Origin: Desulfallas sp. Bu1-1
Lineage (GTDB): Bacteria > Bacillota > Desulfotomaculia > Desulfotomaculales > Desulfallaceae
Direction: 5' to 3'
Assembly: GCF_015594625.1 (NCBI RefSeq)
Contig: NZ_JADNRQ010000014.1
Coordinates: 1 to 64,000, forward strand
Length of the DNA: 64,000 bases
In this document: positions 16,388-25,723 of the stretch, in pieces
Numbering within the stretch: the first letter of the stretch is position 1
Layout of the letters: every line of letters starts with the position of its first letter
The notes under the pieces: model-generated
Told to the model about the DNA's origin: nothing
Databases searched by the model: none
The model's input: the letters and a program-made list of their open reading frames with translations, nothing else
Made by a program: the position numbers and the translations under genes

Positions 16388-16473
16388 AAGTTCATAAAAT
16401 TAAGGGCTGAGCCTATTTATCTAATAGACTCGGCCCTTATCCATCTCGCAGGATATTTTCTCAAATCTGTTGA
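16388..16473. repeat. Dispersed palindromic repeat, AAGGGCTGAGCC family, copy 1
   Basis: About 85 bases whose core AAGGGCTGAGCC...AGACTCGGCCCTT is an imperfect palindrome (16402-16438). Two more copies lie at 25816-25889 and 28133-28217; those two are the pair created by the IS1634 target duplication, so two independent loci carry it. No T-run follows the stem, which argues against a plain terminator. Confidence 0.8.
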
Positions 16474-16496
16474 TTAAATATTAAAGTATGCTGTTT

Positions 16497-16562
16497 TTAC
16501 CTGTTTTTCCTGCGGAATAAGATATTTTTAAGTGATTTCCACATCTTTTTAATGCTATTCAT
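16497..16562 (-). CDS. 21-residue cationic peptide after the radical SAM gene
   Basis: A very small gene: 21 codons starting MNSIKKMW and ending RRKNR. The ribosome site AAGGAGGTG sits 6 bases before the ATG, the best one in this neighbourhood, which is the main evidence for translation. The peptide is strongly basic (about 8 Lys/Arg, no acidic residue) and can form an amphipathic helix. It starts 68 bases after the radical SAM/SPASM gene on the same strand. It could be a RiPP-like precursor, an antimicrobial or toxin-like peptide, or a leader; nothing in the sequence decides this. Confidence 0.5.
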   Translation of the reverse strand: MNSIKKMWKSLKNILFRRKNR

Positions 16563-16629
16563 TAATTTCACCTCCTTGCTGGCACGGGCTATTTTTTCAA
16601 GTTCGACGTTAGTGCCCGTTGTAATTGGA

Positions 16630-18027
16630 TTATTCGCATTTCCGGCATGCGCTTTGTGCCTGGTGCCCGCTCCTGCGTTTCTCCCAAATGGCATTGCAAA
16701 CGGCTGCCCAATTTTTTGCCTTCCGGTCCAGGGATTCTGCTACAAGCCCTTCCAGCACCGTTTCGGCTCCCGGGTGAGTGGGACGGGCCCCCGACTCGGC
16801 CACGATTGCCCGCAGCGCATCCGGATTGTCGATAACCGGGCAGGGCCGCAGGTGATTTTCACAGAAGGGCTGGCGCTTTTGAAAGGAGGCGAATAAAGGT
16901 GACCGCAGGACTTCCAGCAGGGTCTTGTCCTTGATGTTGTCGACGGCGAAGTGGACGAAGGCGCAGGGCTCCACGTCTCCGGCGGCGTTGATGTGGAAAT
17001 ACCGCCGCCCGCCGGCGATGCAGCCGCCGGTCATTTCACCGTCGTTCCAGAAGTCGGCCAGCATGATCGGTTTGTGGGTGCGGATGTAAGGAATGCGCTC
17101 GGCCAGGTAGGCCCGCTGTTCCGGTGTCACCATCAGTTCCGGATCTGGATCCCGCCCGATGGGAATATAGTGAAAGAACCAGCCGTAAGTAACTCCTTTG
17201 TCGACCAGGAAGTCGATAAAGTCGTCGCTGGTGACTTCCATTACATTATCCCGGGTAACGGTAATCGACACCCCGAATATGACTCCCCTTTCCTTCAACA
17301 AGTCCATAGCACCTATTACTTTGTCAAAGGTGCCGGCGCCGCGGCGGGCGTCGGTGCGTTCCCGCCGGCCTTCCAGGCTGATGGCGGGTGACAGGTTCCC
17401 CACCTCCACGATTTTACCGGCCGCCTCCTCGTTGATTAGCGTGCCGTTGGTATAAACCATGAACGCCATGTCGCTGTGCTTACCGGCCAGTTCGAACAGG
17501 CGCGGGTAAACGAACGGCTCCCCGCCGGACATGACCGCCCAGTAAATGCCCAGTTCCTTGGCTTCGGTAAAGAGACGGTCCAACCTTTCGAAACTAAGCG
17601 AATTCTTTTTCGCGTACTTGCCGGCCCAGCAGCCCTCGCAAGCCAGGTTACAGGCGCCGGTCGGATCCACAAGGAAGAAGTTTGGTACATGTACCCCGTG
17701 TTTTTGCGACATCTGCGTCTGTTTTGGAATGCCGAAAATCATGGCGTTGATGAACCAGTTATAGATCAGGCGGTGCTTGATGTTGGGATGTGTCGCGACG
17801 AACAGCCGGTTGACGAAAGTCCGGATGGCCGGGTTTTGCCGGTAGGCCAGGGCTACCTGCTCCACCTGTTCCTTGTGTTCCTTCTTAATGGCAAGCAATT
17901 TTACCAGGTTGAGAATTTTCGGCAAGTTTACTTCGGGGTCTTTTTCGAGGTAGCCCAGAGCCTGGCGGAGGACCTGTTCCTTTACAAAGTTTTTGGCGAA
18001 GTCGAGATTTGCCGTTTTCCACTGCAT
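16630..18027 (-). CDS. Radical SAM/SPASM-like protein
   Basis: 465-residue radical SAM enzyme. After an N-terminal helical part of about 110 residues the cluster motif CNLACEGC (CxxxCxxC, about residue 128) appears, then the SAM-binding MSGGEPF (about 165). The C-terminal third holds further cysteines (GGCIAGG, EPCAFVHF, PFCENHLRPCPV), as in SPASM/twitch domains that bind extra iron-sulfur clusters. SPASM enzymes commonly modify peptides or proteins. Upstream on the same strand is a winged-helix regulator gene, downstream a 21-residue peptide gene. Substrate unknown; a link to that peptide is only inference. Confidence 0.85.
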   Translation of the reverse strand: MQWKTANLDFAKNFVKEQVLRQALGYLEKDPEVNLPKILNLVKLLAIKKEHKEQVEQVALAYRQNPAIRTFVNRLFVATHPNIKHRLIYNWFINAMIFGIPKQTQMSQKHGVHVPNFFLVDPTGACNLACEGCWAGKYAKKNSLSFERLDRLFTEAKELGIYWAVMSGGEPFVYPRLFELAGKHSDMAFMVYTNGTLINEEAAGKIVEVGNLSPAISLEGRRERTDARRGAGTFDKVIGAMDLLKERGVIFGVSITVTRDNVMEVTSDDFIDFLVDKGVTYGWFFHYIPIGRDPDPELMVTPEQRAYLAERIPYIRTHKPIMLADFWNDGEMTGGCIAGGRRYFHINAAGDVEPCAFVHFAVDNIKDKTLLEVLRSPLFASFQKRQPFCENHLRPCPVIDNPDALRAIVAESGARPTHPGAETVLEGLVAESLDRKAKNWAAVCNAIWEKRRSGHQAQSACRKCE

Positions 18028-18108
18028 TCCTCTGATACCTCCATATTAGTATAATTTTCTCTTCCTTTTGTGGTTGTTAAAGAAAAATTATATGCAGGGT
18101 CACCTCCC

Positions 18109-18128
18109 TGACGCGAGTTTAGTAAAGA
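18109..18128. repeat. 20-bp repeat shared with 28230-28249
   Basis: TGACGCGAGTTTAGTAAAGA occurs here, upstream of the radical SAM gene, and again at 28230-28249, where it forms the left edge of a truncated YoeB-like toxin gene. Flanks differ on both sides. It may mark an old recombination or insertion junction. Confidence 0.6.
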
Positions 18129-18203
18129 TGCACCCACATATCTTTGGGGTTTACCAATAAAACACAAAACGCCAAAAAGACCAAACTACTGCCCAAAAAA
18201 ATT

Positions 18204-18896
18204 TTATATTGACCGTTCTAAAGCATCACTCAAAAATTTTACCAGCAATTTATTTTCTTTGGCGCTAAATTCAGAGATATATTTTTGGAGCCGGCCCACT
18301 TCATCGGCCAGCCGGCCGTTTATGACGTCATGCATATTTTTGACCGTTGCTCCCAGCACCGTGCCCGCGAACAGGCTCAGGATCAGTTCGGGCCTGAGGG
18401 CCGGCTGCAGCAGATTTTTTATCATTTTTACGGCTTTTGCACCCAGGTTTTGAACGTAAACAATCAATACGGCTATTATATATGTGCTGATTATTATCGG
18501 CGCCTCGGTGGCCGGCATCTCTTTCAGGAGGTCATCGATAATTTTTTTCGAGCCGTGCTTTTTAACATCTTCAAATATTTCGAGAAGTTTTTCCCGGGCA
18601 GCGTGCCATTCTTCCATGTGGTCGATTTCTTCTTTTTCTCTCAGGAATAATTCCCCGGCTTTTGGGGTTGGAAGAAATAGAAGAACCGAACGTCCCGAGT
18701 ACCTTTCTTCACGGCTTACGGAATATTCGCTGCGCAAATAACCTTCTTTCTCCAGTTCCTTTAAGATATCGTATGCTGTCCACTTGCTGACCCCCAGCGC
18801 TTCGGCTACGGTGATATAATGTACGGGTGTACCGGTATTTTCGTATATTTTTTTAATCTTGTGTAAAAATTCTTTTCTTCGCCGGGTCAAAGTCAT
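18204..18896 (-). CDS. Winged-helix regulator-like protein
   Basis: 230 residues. The N-terminal 75 residues form a helix-turn-helix (ITVAEALGVSKWTAYDILKELEKEGYL, positions about 28-55, key residues A-L-G-V-S and L-x-x-L), followed by a basic wing. The rest is helical, with a hydrophobic stretch near 135-155 and another near 172-190 that could be membrane-associated or a buried dimer core. No ligand domain is recognised. It lies upstream of the radical SAM gene in the same direction, with a spacer of about 175 bases, so it may regulate it. Confidence 0.7.
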   Translation of the reverse strand: MTLTRRRKEFLHKIKKIYENTGTPVHYITVAEALGVSKWTAYDILKELEKEGYLRSEYSVSREERYSGRSVLLFLPTPKAGELFLREKEEIDHMEEWHAAREKLLEIFEDVKKHGSKKIIDDLLKEMPATEAPIIISTYIIAVLIVYVQNLGAKAVKMIKNLLQPALRPELILSLFAGTVLGATVKNMHDVINGRLADEVGRLQKYISEFSAKENKLLVKFLSDALERSI

Positions 18897-18999
18897 CTAT
18901 CTCACTCCGGTTATAAATATTGCCCCAAAAGACCCAAAAATCTATGCATATAATAACCCGGTTTATAGAAACCTGTCAAGTGGGATTTACGGGTGCGTT

Positions 19000-19067
19000 G
19001 GGGACATTCCTCCGAAGGAGGTGTGTCCCCTTTCCGCCCCCGGTTCCGGTGTTCCATGCGGGTATTG
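19000..19067. repeat. GGGGACATTCC palindrome plus a second dispersed repeat
   Basis: Lies in the 394-base gap 18897-19290, which has no gene. GGGGACATTCC-TCCGAAGGAGG-TGTGTCCCC (19000-19030) is a palindrome also seen, in several partial copies, at 28545-28656. Directly after it, CCCCGGTTCCGGTGTTCCAT and its continuation (19038-19067) recur with one change at 38962-38991. The tail GTATTGG-A-CCAATAC (19062-19076) makes a small hairpin. The rest of the gap shows nothing recognisable apart from the AGGAGGGGG ribosome site before 19291. Confidence 0.7.
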
Positions 19068-19290
19068 GACCAATACGCGACAGGATTGACCGAAATATCG
19101 TCGAAGTAAATAATACAGTTTTAATAAATAAGTTACTATTCACCAAAACATTAGACTGCTGTGGTATTGTACATAAGCGAACTGCTTGCGTAGTAGCGGT
19201 AACAGCACCCGGCGAGCTTTGGGTAACCGGGTAGCGGAGCGAAACCAGCAGCCCACTGACAGGCTTTGATCTATCCAGGAGGGGGTTAAG

Positions 19291-22200
19291 ATGGCAAGGA
19301 GTAGAAAATACGGCAAGACCTGGTGGGGCAATGCCTGGGTCGAAGCAATGGAAAGAATAGACCATAACACTAATCGCCTGCCCCGGGGGAGAAGTTATGC
19401 CAACGGCGGCAGGGTGAGTGAGATTAGTATAGACGTGTCGGGAAGAGTGCGGGCCAGGGTGAGAGGCACCCGCCCTACTCCGTACAAAATCGAGATCAAG
19501 CTTAAGGAATTTTCACGACAGGAAAGGGAAACTGCCGGAGCCATAGTATCCGGGGACCCGGCCCTGGCTGCCGAACTGTCTATGGGCCGGCTTCCTGAAA
19601 AAATCCTGCAGCTTTTGGAGAAAAATAATATTTACCTTTTACCGAAAACTTGGAGTGACATAACCGCCCACTGTTCCTGCCCGGACTGGGCCAACCCGTG
19701 CAAGCACCTGGCGGCGGTTTATTATATCATCGCCAACGAAATCGACAAGGACCCGTTAATCTTGTTCAAATTGCGTAATGTCGAGGCCCGGGAACTGATG
19801 CAGGAGGCAGGTTTTATCAATCGGGAGCCGGCGGCCGAACCCGCTTCCGCCCCGGCTGAAATGATGGCCGCCGGCGCGCCTGTTTTTGTGCCTTATCAAG
19901 AAGTTATTCCTTCCTGGCCGAAAAGCGGGGCAGCGGCGCAAAACACGGAACAGGCAGCACAGGCGGCGGGGGAAATACCTGTCGACTTAAGTGCCTTGGC
20001 TGACAGCAGGGAGAGCGAATCCATATTCGCTCTTCTGGACGACGCGCCCCTTTTTTACCCCGGTGGAGACTTTAAGACCCTGTTCTTAAAGGCTTATAAA
20101 AACATATCCAATTCCATGGCCAACCTTGAGCTGCTGGTGGAAAACCGCTTTTCCTTCAAGGATATGGCCTTTACCCTCATTTACCCTTCTACCGCTGAAC
20201 TGAAAAAATTTTTGCTTGAAAACCACGGGAAGCAGCAGTTCCGGCAGGCAATTTCCGTTTTTACTACCTTGCTGCCTACTGCCGGAGAGGGAAAGATTGA
20301 CCCCGCCTTTCAGTTTTCCCCGGCCGGGGAGGAAAAAATGTTGGATCTGCCCCTGGCGGCAGGTGAGAAAATAATCTTAAAAAGAAAAAAGGGCCTGCTG
20401 CTGCCGATGGGGGCTGTTTTAGATCTGTTCCTTTCCCTTCCCTTCAAACTGCCCGTTAACCGGACATCCCCCTGGGCGGATTTTTTAAGCGCGGCCACTG
20501 CAGTTGCCCAGGCGCTGGCCAGGTCGTTATCTTTTATACCGGTTTTGAGAAACTTGGATGCAGATAAGGCCGACACCGGCGGGTGGGGTAATTTTTATGT
20601 TGTTTACCGGCCTATGGACCGGTTCGGAAAATTGCGGCAGGTGGTGGAGTATCTCGCTTCAATAATGCCACCCGGCATGATCTTTTGCCGGAAGGAAAAG
20701 GGGATTCTGGACGGTCCCGCAGCCGTGGAGGAATTTCTTACTTTGGTCCTAACCCACCTGGTCAATCGCTTTGCCGGGGTTAAACCGGATGCCGGTGATA
20801 AAACGGCCAGGGCTTTTTTCTGCGGGGAGCCTTACTTGGTGGAAAAATTCGAAGAAGAACAAACAGCCAAAGCCATATCCGACTGGCTGGGCTGGCTCAA
20901 CCTGCACCCCGCCGAAATTGCTCCGGTGCTTAAAATAGGATTGCCCCGCTCCGGCAGGGAAAAATTCACCCTTAAAGTGTATATCGAGAATAAAAATGAC
21001 CCGCTGGCACCGGTGCTGCCGTTGAAAGAAGCGTTTTCCAACCAAGGGGAGCTGTACTCTTTGCCTGTTGCATATGTCCGCCGGGAAGTGGCCCGCCAAT
21101 TGACCATTGCCGGGGAGCATATTCCCATCCTGAAAAAGCTTTTAAGCCATAAGGGAAATAAACAGGCCAACCTTTCCCCGTCCGCCCTGGCCGAGTTTGT
21201 CACCGGGGGACAACAGGTATGTTCCCTGCTGGGAATCAGGGTGATGATCCCCAAAGAATTGAAGCAAATGGCCGTACCCCGGCTGGCGCTGGCGGCCAGG
21301 AAGACGCAGGGTGATGAAAAATCCGTCTCCTATTTCAATTTGGATGAGATGCTGGAATTTGCCTGGCAGGTGTCCCTGGGTGATGTTACCATGACCGGGG
21401 AAGAATTTCGCCGGCTGGCGGAGTCTGCATCGGGTGTGGTGAAATTCAAGGAGCAGTACCTGCTCCTGAAACCGGAAGAAGTTGAAGGTATTTTAGCCAA
21501 ACTGCGCAGCCCGGCGCCGCGCCTTTCCTCAATGGAGGTGCTGAGGGCCGCGGTTACCGGTGAGGCGGCGGGGGCGGTTTTCAACCCTGACCGGTTGTTG
21601 CGGCAACTGGTGGACGACCTGGGTGCGCCGGGGGAAGTCCTTTTGCCGGCGGGCTTGCAGGCCAACCTGCGCCCCTACCAGCAAAGGGGCTTTAAGTGGC
21701 TGTATCATCATGTCGTCAGGGGGCTGGGGTCCTGCCTGGCCGACGACATGGGCCTGGGCAAGACGCTCCAGGTGATCGCCGTGCTCTTAAAGCTAAAGGA
21801 AGAAGGGAGGCTTGTCAGGCCCGCCCTGGTGGTGTGCCCGACCACCCTCATCGGCAACTGGGTCAAAGAATGCAGCAAATTTGCTCCCTCACTGAAGGTG
21901 GCCGTCTACCACGGCAGCGGCCGCAGGTTGAACATCAAAGGCGTGGACCTGGTTATTACCTCTTATGGCGTCCTGCGCCGGGAAAGAGCTAAATTTCAAA
22001 GAAGTAAATGGGGTCTGGTGGTCGTTGACGAGGCCCAGAACATCAAAAACCCGGATAGTGATCAGACCAGGGCGGTTAAGTCCCTGGAGGCCGGGAGCCG
22101 TATCGCCCTAAGCGGCACCCCGGTGGAAAACAGGCTGATGGAGCTGTGGAGCATTTTTGACTTTATCAACACCGGTTATCTGGGCGGGCAAAAGGATTTT

Positions 22201-23064
22201 GTCGGCAACTACGCCCTCCCGATAGAGAAATACAGGGACAGGGAGAAAATCGACCGGCTGAAAAAAGCCACCGCTCCTTTCCTGCTGCGCAGACTTAAAA
22301 GCGACCGGTCTATTATCAAGGACTTGCCCCCCAAGGTGGTTAAGGAAGAAAACTGTTATTTAAGCAAGGAACAGGCGGCCCTGTACCAGCAGGTGCTGGA
22401 ACAGGTGATGGGTGAGATAGAACAAAGCGAGGGCATCACCCGCAAAGGCCTGGTCTTTAAGTTGATGACCTCGCTCAAACAAATCTGCAACCACCCGGTG
22501 CAATATAGTAAAAAGGGTAAGGTTACCAGGGAACATTCAGGCAAGGCCGATAAAACGCTGGCCCTGCTGGAACAGATTGCAGCTGCCGGGGAAAAGGCCC
22601 TGCTTTTCACCCAGTACAGGGAAATGGGCGAACTGCTGGTGGAACTGATCCGGGAGGAGCTGCAGGTGGAGGCCCTTTTCTTCCACGGCGGTGTTCCCCG
22701 GCAAAAGCGGGACGCAATGGTGGAAAAATTCCAGGGGGACCAAGATGCCGCGCCAGTTATGGTGGTTTCCCTCAAAGCCGGAGGCACGGGGCTGAATTTA
22801 ACGGCGGCCACCCACGTGATCCACTACGACCTCTGGTGGAACCCTGCCGTGGAAGACCAGGCCACCGATAGAACCTACAGGATCGGCCAGACCAGGACGG
22901 TGCTGGTGCACCGCCTGATCAGCCTGGGTACCTTTGAAGAAAAAATCAATGCCATGATGGCAGCCAAGAGGGAACTGGCCGAGCTGGTGGTTGCCGCGGG
23001 CGAAAGCAGCCTCAGCGAGCTTTCCAATGCGGAACTGAGGGAACTGTTCAGGTTGGAAAGCTGA
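19291..23064 (+). CDS. SWIM-domain SNF2-family helicase
   Basis: 1257-residue Swi2/Snf2 ATPase, intact. The N-terminal section contains a SWIM zinc finger (CSCPDWANPCKH, about 128-142), as usual for the bacterial SNF2-SWIM group. A long middle part is followed by the helicase core: DDMGLGKT (about 820), VVDEAQN (about 911), SGTPVENRL (about 945) and the C-terminal lobe with HYDLWWNPAVEDQATDR region (about 1180) and the RIGQ motif. These enzymes remodel protein-DNA complexes or restart transcription; some belong to defence systems, but no partner gene is adjacent here. AGGAGGGGG precedes the ATG. Confidence 0.95.
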   Translation: MARSRKYGKTWWGNAWVEAMERIDHNTNRLPRGRSYANGGRVSEISIDVSGRVRARVRGTRPTPYKIEIKLKEFSRQERETAGAIVSGDPALAAELSMGRLPEKILQLLEKNNIYLLPKTWSDITAHCSCPDWANPCKHLAAVYYIIANEIDKDPLILFKLRNVEARELMQEAGFINREPAAEPASAPAEMMAAGAPVFVPYQEVIPSWPKSGAAAQNTEQAAQAAGEIPVDLSALADSRESESIFALLDDAPLFYPGGDFKTLFLKAYKNISNSMANLELLVENRFSFKDMAFTLIYPSTAELKKFLLENHGKQQFRQAISVFTTLLPTAGEGKIDPAFQFSPAGEEKMLDLPLAAGEKIILKRKKGLLLPMGAVLDLFLSLPFKLPVNRTSPWADFLSAATAVAQALARSLSFIPVLRNLDADKADTGGWGNFYVVYRPMDRFGKLRQVVEYLASIMPPGMIFCRKEKGILDGPAAVEEFLTLVLTHLVNRFAGVKPDAGDKTARAFFCGEPYLVEKFEEEQTAKAISDWLGWLNLHPAEIAPVLKIGLPRSGREKFTLKVYIENKNDPLAPVLPLKEAFSNQGELYSLPVAYVRREVARQLTIAGEHIPILKKLLSHKGNKQANLSPSALAEFVTGGQQVCSLLGIRVMIPKELKQMAVPRLALAARKTQGDEKSVSYFNLDEMLEFAWQVSLGDVTMTGEEFRRLAESASGVVKFKEQYLLLKPEEVEGILAKLRSPAPRLSSMEVLRAAVTGEAAGAVFNPDRLLRQLVDDLGAPGEVLLPAGLQANLRPYQQRGFKWLYHHVVRGLGSCLADDMGLGKTLQVIAVLLKLKEEGRLVRPALVVCPTTLIGNWVKECSKFAPSLKVAVYHGSGRRLNIKGVDLVITSYGVLRRERAKFQRSKWGLVVVDEAQNIKNPDSDQTRAVKSLEAGSRIALSGTPVENRLMELWSIFDFINTGYLGGQKDFVGNYALPIEKYRDREKIDRLKKATAPFLLRRLKSDRSIIKDLPPKVVKEENCYLSKEQAALYQQVLEQVMGEIEQSEGITRKGLVFKLMTSLKQICNHPVQYSKKGKVTREHSGKADKTLALLEQIAAAGEKALLFTQYREMGELLVELIREELQVEALFFHGGVPRQKRDAMVEKFQGDQDAAPVMVVSLKAGGTGLNLTAATHVIHYDLWWNPAVEDQATDRTYRIGQTRTVLVHRLISLGTFEEKINAMMAAKRELAELVVAAGESSLSELSNAELRELFRLES

Positions 23065-23182
23065 AGACCGGCCGGCAGCTTATGTCATTGCCCAGCATAC
23101 CCACCCCATGCCGGCAGAGGTCTTGGACCTGGCGGCGGTAAACCGGGTTATGCATATACCCCATCATCTACCCTTAAACCGT

Positions 23183-23815
23183 TTACGCAAGCAAAGCGGC
23201 TACCACTCCAACCAGGAAAATGCCGTCAAATACTCCGGCCCCGCCGATACTCAGGGCGTGGGTGCCCAACTCCCTGAACCGGGGGTAATTCAACAGGTCC
23301 GCGCCGATAAGGGTGCCCCAGACCCCGGAAATGTAAGCAACCGGGGCGGCGTTTTCCCCGGCAAGGATCAGCGCTGAAGCGGCGGCTACCAGCGGGGGGA
23401 TAAAGGCCGGCAGGGTTATGCCCACTCCCCGTACCGGGCGCGCCAGAGCCTTTGCCACCGCGGCCACGACGGCTGTGGCAATGAGCGCCGGCAGAAAAGG
23501 CGCGCGCCCCAAAAGGTAAAGGCTGAAAATCACCGGGATTACAGCGCCGCCCACATTCACTGCAATGACCTGCTCCTGTACCCGTGGCGGGTAGTAAAAG
23601 AAAAATGGTAAGGAAAAGTGCTGTTGCTTGATAAGATATCTTTTTCGTACCGGGATGTTTATCACGCTGCCGATAATGGACAGGCTAAAAAGCAAAACCG
23701 CTCCCTCCGGTGATAACCCGAGCTTGGTAAAAGAGAAGGCGGCCACCTGGAAAAAAAGGATGAAAATGAAAAAAGGTAAAAGGAGTATAAGGAAAACGAG
23801 CCACATCAATGGCAT
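23183..23815 (-). CDS. DUF1614 membrane protein
   Basis: 210-residue integral membrane protein with about six hydrophobic segments. The GSVINIPV (about 48), NVGGAVIPV (about 88) and C-terminal GGAGVFDGIFLVGVVAALL patterns fit the DUF1614 family, found in bacteria and archaea with unknown function. ATG at 23815 is chosen: GGAGGT is 6 bases upstream; a TTG two codons earlier is less likely. Convergent with the SNF2 gene, with 118 bases between stops. Confidence 0.85.
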   Translation of the reverse strand: MPLMWLVFLILLLPFFIFILFFQVAAFSFTKLGLSPEGAVLLFSLSIIGSVINIPVRKRYLIKQQHFSLPFFFYYPPRVQEQVIAVNVGGAVIPVIFSLYLLGRAPFLPALIATAVVAAVAKALARPVRGVGITLPAFIPPLVAAASALILAGENAAPVAYISGVWGTLIGADLLNYPRFRELGTHALSIGGAGVFDGIFLVGVVAALLA

Positions 23816-23879
23816 AAGCAAACCTCCGTTTGATAATAAAAATTACTAATCGTCTAACATTATTTTATCATATCTCGGC

Positions 23880-24171
23880 ATAATGCACCCACCTCTAAAG
23901 AGGGTGATGAATGCCAGCCACCTCGAGAAACAATACCTGATGGTGGGCAATGATGTGGAAAAGGACATCCTACCCGCCGCCGCTGCAGCATGACCAACTG
24001 CATTGTCCTTGACCCCTTTTCCTAGGACAGCATTGAAACGAGGCAGTATTTTTTACAAAAACAAATGATGCATATGCAGCTTTAAGGAAAATGCTGAAGC
24101 CTGGCAAGAAGAAGTTAAAGAGCGTGAAGCATGGGATCTAGAAATGAGGATGTCCATTGGGATGAAGATCA
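23880..24171 (+). other. Gene-free stretch with decayed coding remnants
   Basis: No intact gene. Around 24070-24170 broken frames encode fragments such as KENAEAWQEEVKEREAWDL followed, one frame over, by NEDVHWDEDQ, the composition of a small acidic antitoxin-like C-terminus. It then runs into the truncated Fur-like gene. This marks the left border of the rearranged region. Confidence 0.35.
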
Positions 24172-24471
24172 AAACCCCAGTACCCTTCATTGTCCCTTGC
24201 GACGGTATACAATACCCTTGAAGTATTGGCTAGAGCAGGGGAATTGCAAGAGATAAGGATAAAGGCAGATAAAAGGCATTTTGATCCGAACCCTGCCCCC
24301 CATGGCCATTTTTTATGCCGGATTTGCGGATCCATTTATGATTTGGATGCCGCTCCTTTGGAAATAGAAACTCCATTTAACATAAAGGGCTATCTGGTGG
24401 AAGAATATACACTTTATTTTTATGGGATTTGCCCAAGATGCAGGGAAAGGGACGGAAGCAAAAACCAGTGA
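24172..24471 (+). pseudogene. Fur/PerR-family regulator, N-terminus missing
   Basis: Encodes only the second half of a Fur-family metalloregulator: the end of the DNA-binding domain (YPSLSLATVYNTLEVLARAG), the metal-ligand stretch HGHFLCRICG and the C-terminal CPRC, i.e. both zinc cysteine pairs. The first 45-50 residues of the winged helix are gone, replaced by unrelated sequence, so it cannot bind DNA normally. Its position just before FprA/ferritin/rubrerythrin genes suggests that it was PerR. The 3' 50 bases recur at 16333-16386. Confidence 0.8.
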
Positions 24472-24570
24472 GTCACTAAATAGAAGTAAGTGCAATTACC
24501 AGGGAGTGGTTAAAATGTAGGTTCTGATAATTTCAGGAAAAATAGTTTCAAAAAAAGTATTTTTGGAAGG

Positions 24571-24838
24571 GTGATCGCAACAAGACCTGTTGAAATCAAA
24601 CCGAACATCTATTGGGTTGGCGGTATTGACTGGGATTTGCGTTATTTTCACGGCTACCTGACGCCCAGGGGAACCACCTATAACGCTTATTTGATTGTGG
24701 ATGACAAAATTGCGCTGGTCGATACCGTAAAACACTACCTTTTGGACGAGATGCTTGAACGCATTAAAGTTATCGTGGACCCCGCAAAAATTGATTGACT
24801 CGCCGGTCAGCTATATTCCGGAAGAAAAACTGCTCCTG
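24571..24838 (+). pseudogene. A-type flavoprotein (FprA) fragment
   Basis: GTG start after GGAAGG, then about 75 codons of a typical FprA N-terminus (IYWVGGIDWDLRYFHGYLTPRGTTYNAYLI), the metallo-beta-lactamase part of diflavin oxygen/NO reductases. At VDPAKID the frame stops; the next recognisable piece, DSPVSYIPEEKLLLP, belongs about 85 residues further on in intact homologues. The di-iron ligands and the flavodoxin domain are lost, so this is a deletion-derived remnant. Confidence 0.75.
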
Positions 24839-25011
24839 CCCAAAGAGGTTTTAAATTTTTCCAGGGAGATGGCCAGTAAGGTGACTGACCCGAAGTAAAA
24901 AGGGTTTTTGAACTCCTGTCGGACGAGGAGGAAAAACATTACAACGTTTTTGAAAAAATGATGCTGGAAATGAAAACATGCGGCCCGCCCGAGTATTATA
25001 TGGATGAGTGA
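24839..25011 (+). pseudogene. Ferritin-like (rubrerythrin-type) gene remnant
   Basis: Reads EVLNFSREMASKVTDP, then needs one inserted base near 24892 to continue EVKRVFELLSDEEEKHYNVFEKMM up to the stop at 25009. This is the helix pair with EExxH ligands of a small ferritin-like protein. The beginning is missing and is fused to the FprA remnant. Function lost. Confidence 0.65.
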
Positions 25012-25177
25012 GTCTGACGGAGCTTAAGAAGAAGTTGACGGAGGGTGCAGGTAATTCTGTTTAAAAGGGGATTGTATGGTATGGAAAAATGGGTCTGTGA
25101 AGTTTGGCGGAATTAAAAAAACTTTTTGCCTGGAGAAACCGGATTTAATATTCAAACTTTTCAAGGAGATAAATGCT

Positions 25178-25723
25178 ATGAAAAAATGGCGCTGTACAGT
25201 TTGCGGGTACGTCTACGAAGGGGAAACACCACCGGAAAAATGTCCTAACTGCGGAGCCCCGAAGGAAAAATTCGAGCTGTTGACCACCTCCGGCCCGGAT
25301 CTTGTGGACTGGAATAAAATAGGTGTGGCGAAAGGCTCCGGTTTTGAAAAGGATTTAGACATGCAGTTCAGGGGAGAGTGCATGGAGGTGGGAATGTATA
25401 TCGCTATGGCCCGCCAGGCCGAGCGGGAGGGCTATCCGGAGATAGCCGAAACAATGAAGCGGATAGCCTGGGAAGAAGCTCACCACGCAGCTCGCTTCGC
25501 CGAACTCCTGGGGGAAGTATTAAGCGAAAGCACGGAGGAAAACCTGAAAAGGTTGGTAGATGGCGAAGCCGGCGCCAACCGCGGGAAAAAGGAAATCGCC
25601 ATCCGCTCTAAAAAGGAAGGACAGGACGCTATCCATGATGCCATTCATGAAGCGTGCAAAGACGAAGCCAGACATTGCATGGCTTTCTACGGTCTCTTAA
25701 AAAGGTACTTCCCAAAAGCTTAA
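25178..25723 (+). CDS. Reverse rubrerythrin (NADH peroxidase-type)
   Basis: 181-residue peroxide-scavenging protein. The rubredoxin iron site comes first (Cys6, Cys9, Cys22, Cys25 in [10 protein letters not shown] and CPNCGAP), then the four-helix di-iron domain with [17 protein letters not shown] and DEARHCMAF ligands. This reversed order defines revRbr; related clostridial proteins act as terminal NADH:H2O2/O2 reductases. ATG at 25178 follows AAGGAG. It is the only intact gene of a decayed oxidative-stress locus. Its 3' half (from 25451) is duplicated at 27768-28040 by the neighbouring IS. Confidence 0.92.
   Translation: MKKWRCTVCGYVYEGETPPEKCPNCGAPKEKFELLTTSGPDLVDWNKIGVAKGSGFEKDLDMQFRGECMEVGMYIAMARQAEREGYPEIAETMKRIAWEEAHHAARFAELLGEVLSESTEENLKRLVDGEAGANRGKKEIAIRSKKEGQDAIHDAIHEACKDEARHCMAFYGLLKRYFPKA

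Noticed and set aside
19291-23064. SNF2 helicase as part of a defence island such as DISARM
   Set aside because: No methylase, phospholipase D or DUF1998 gene is near; the SWIM-type helicase stands alone.
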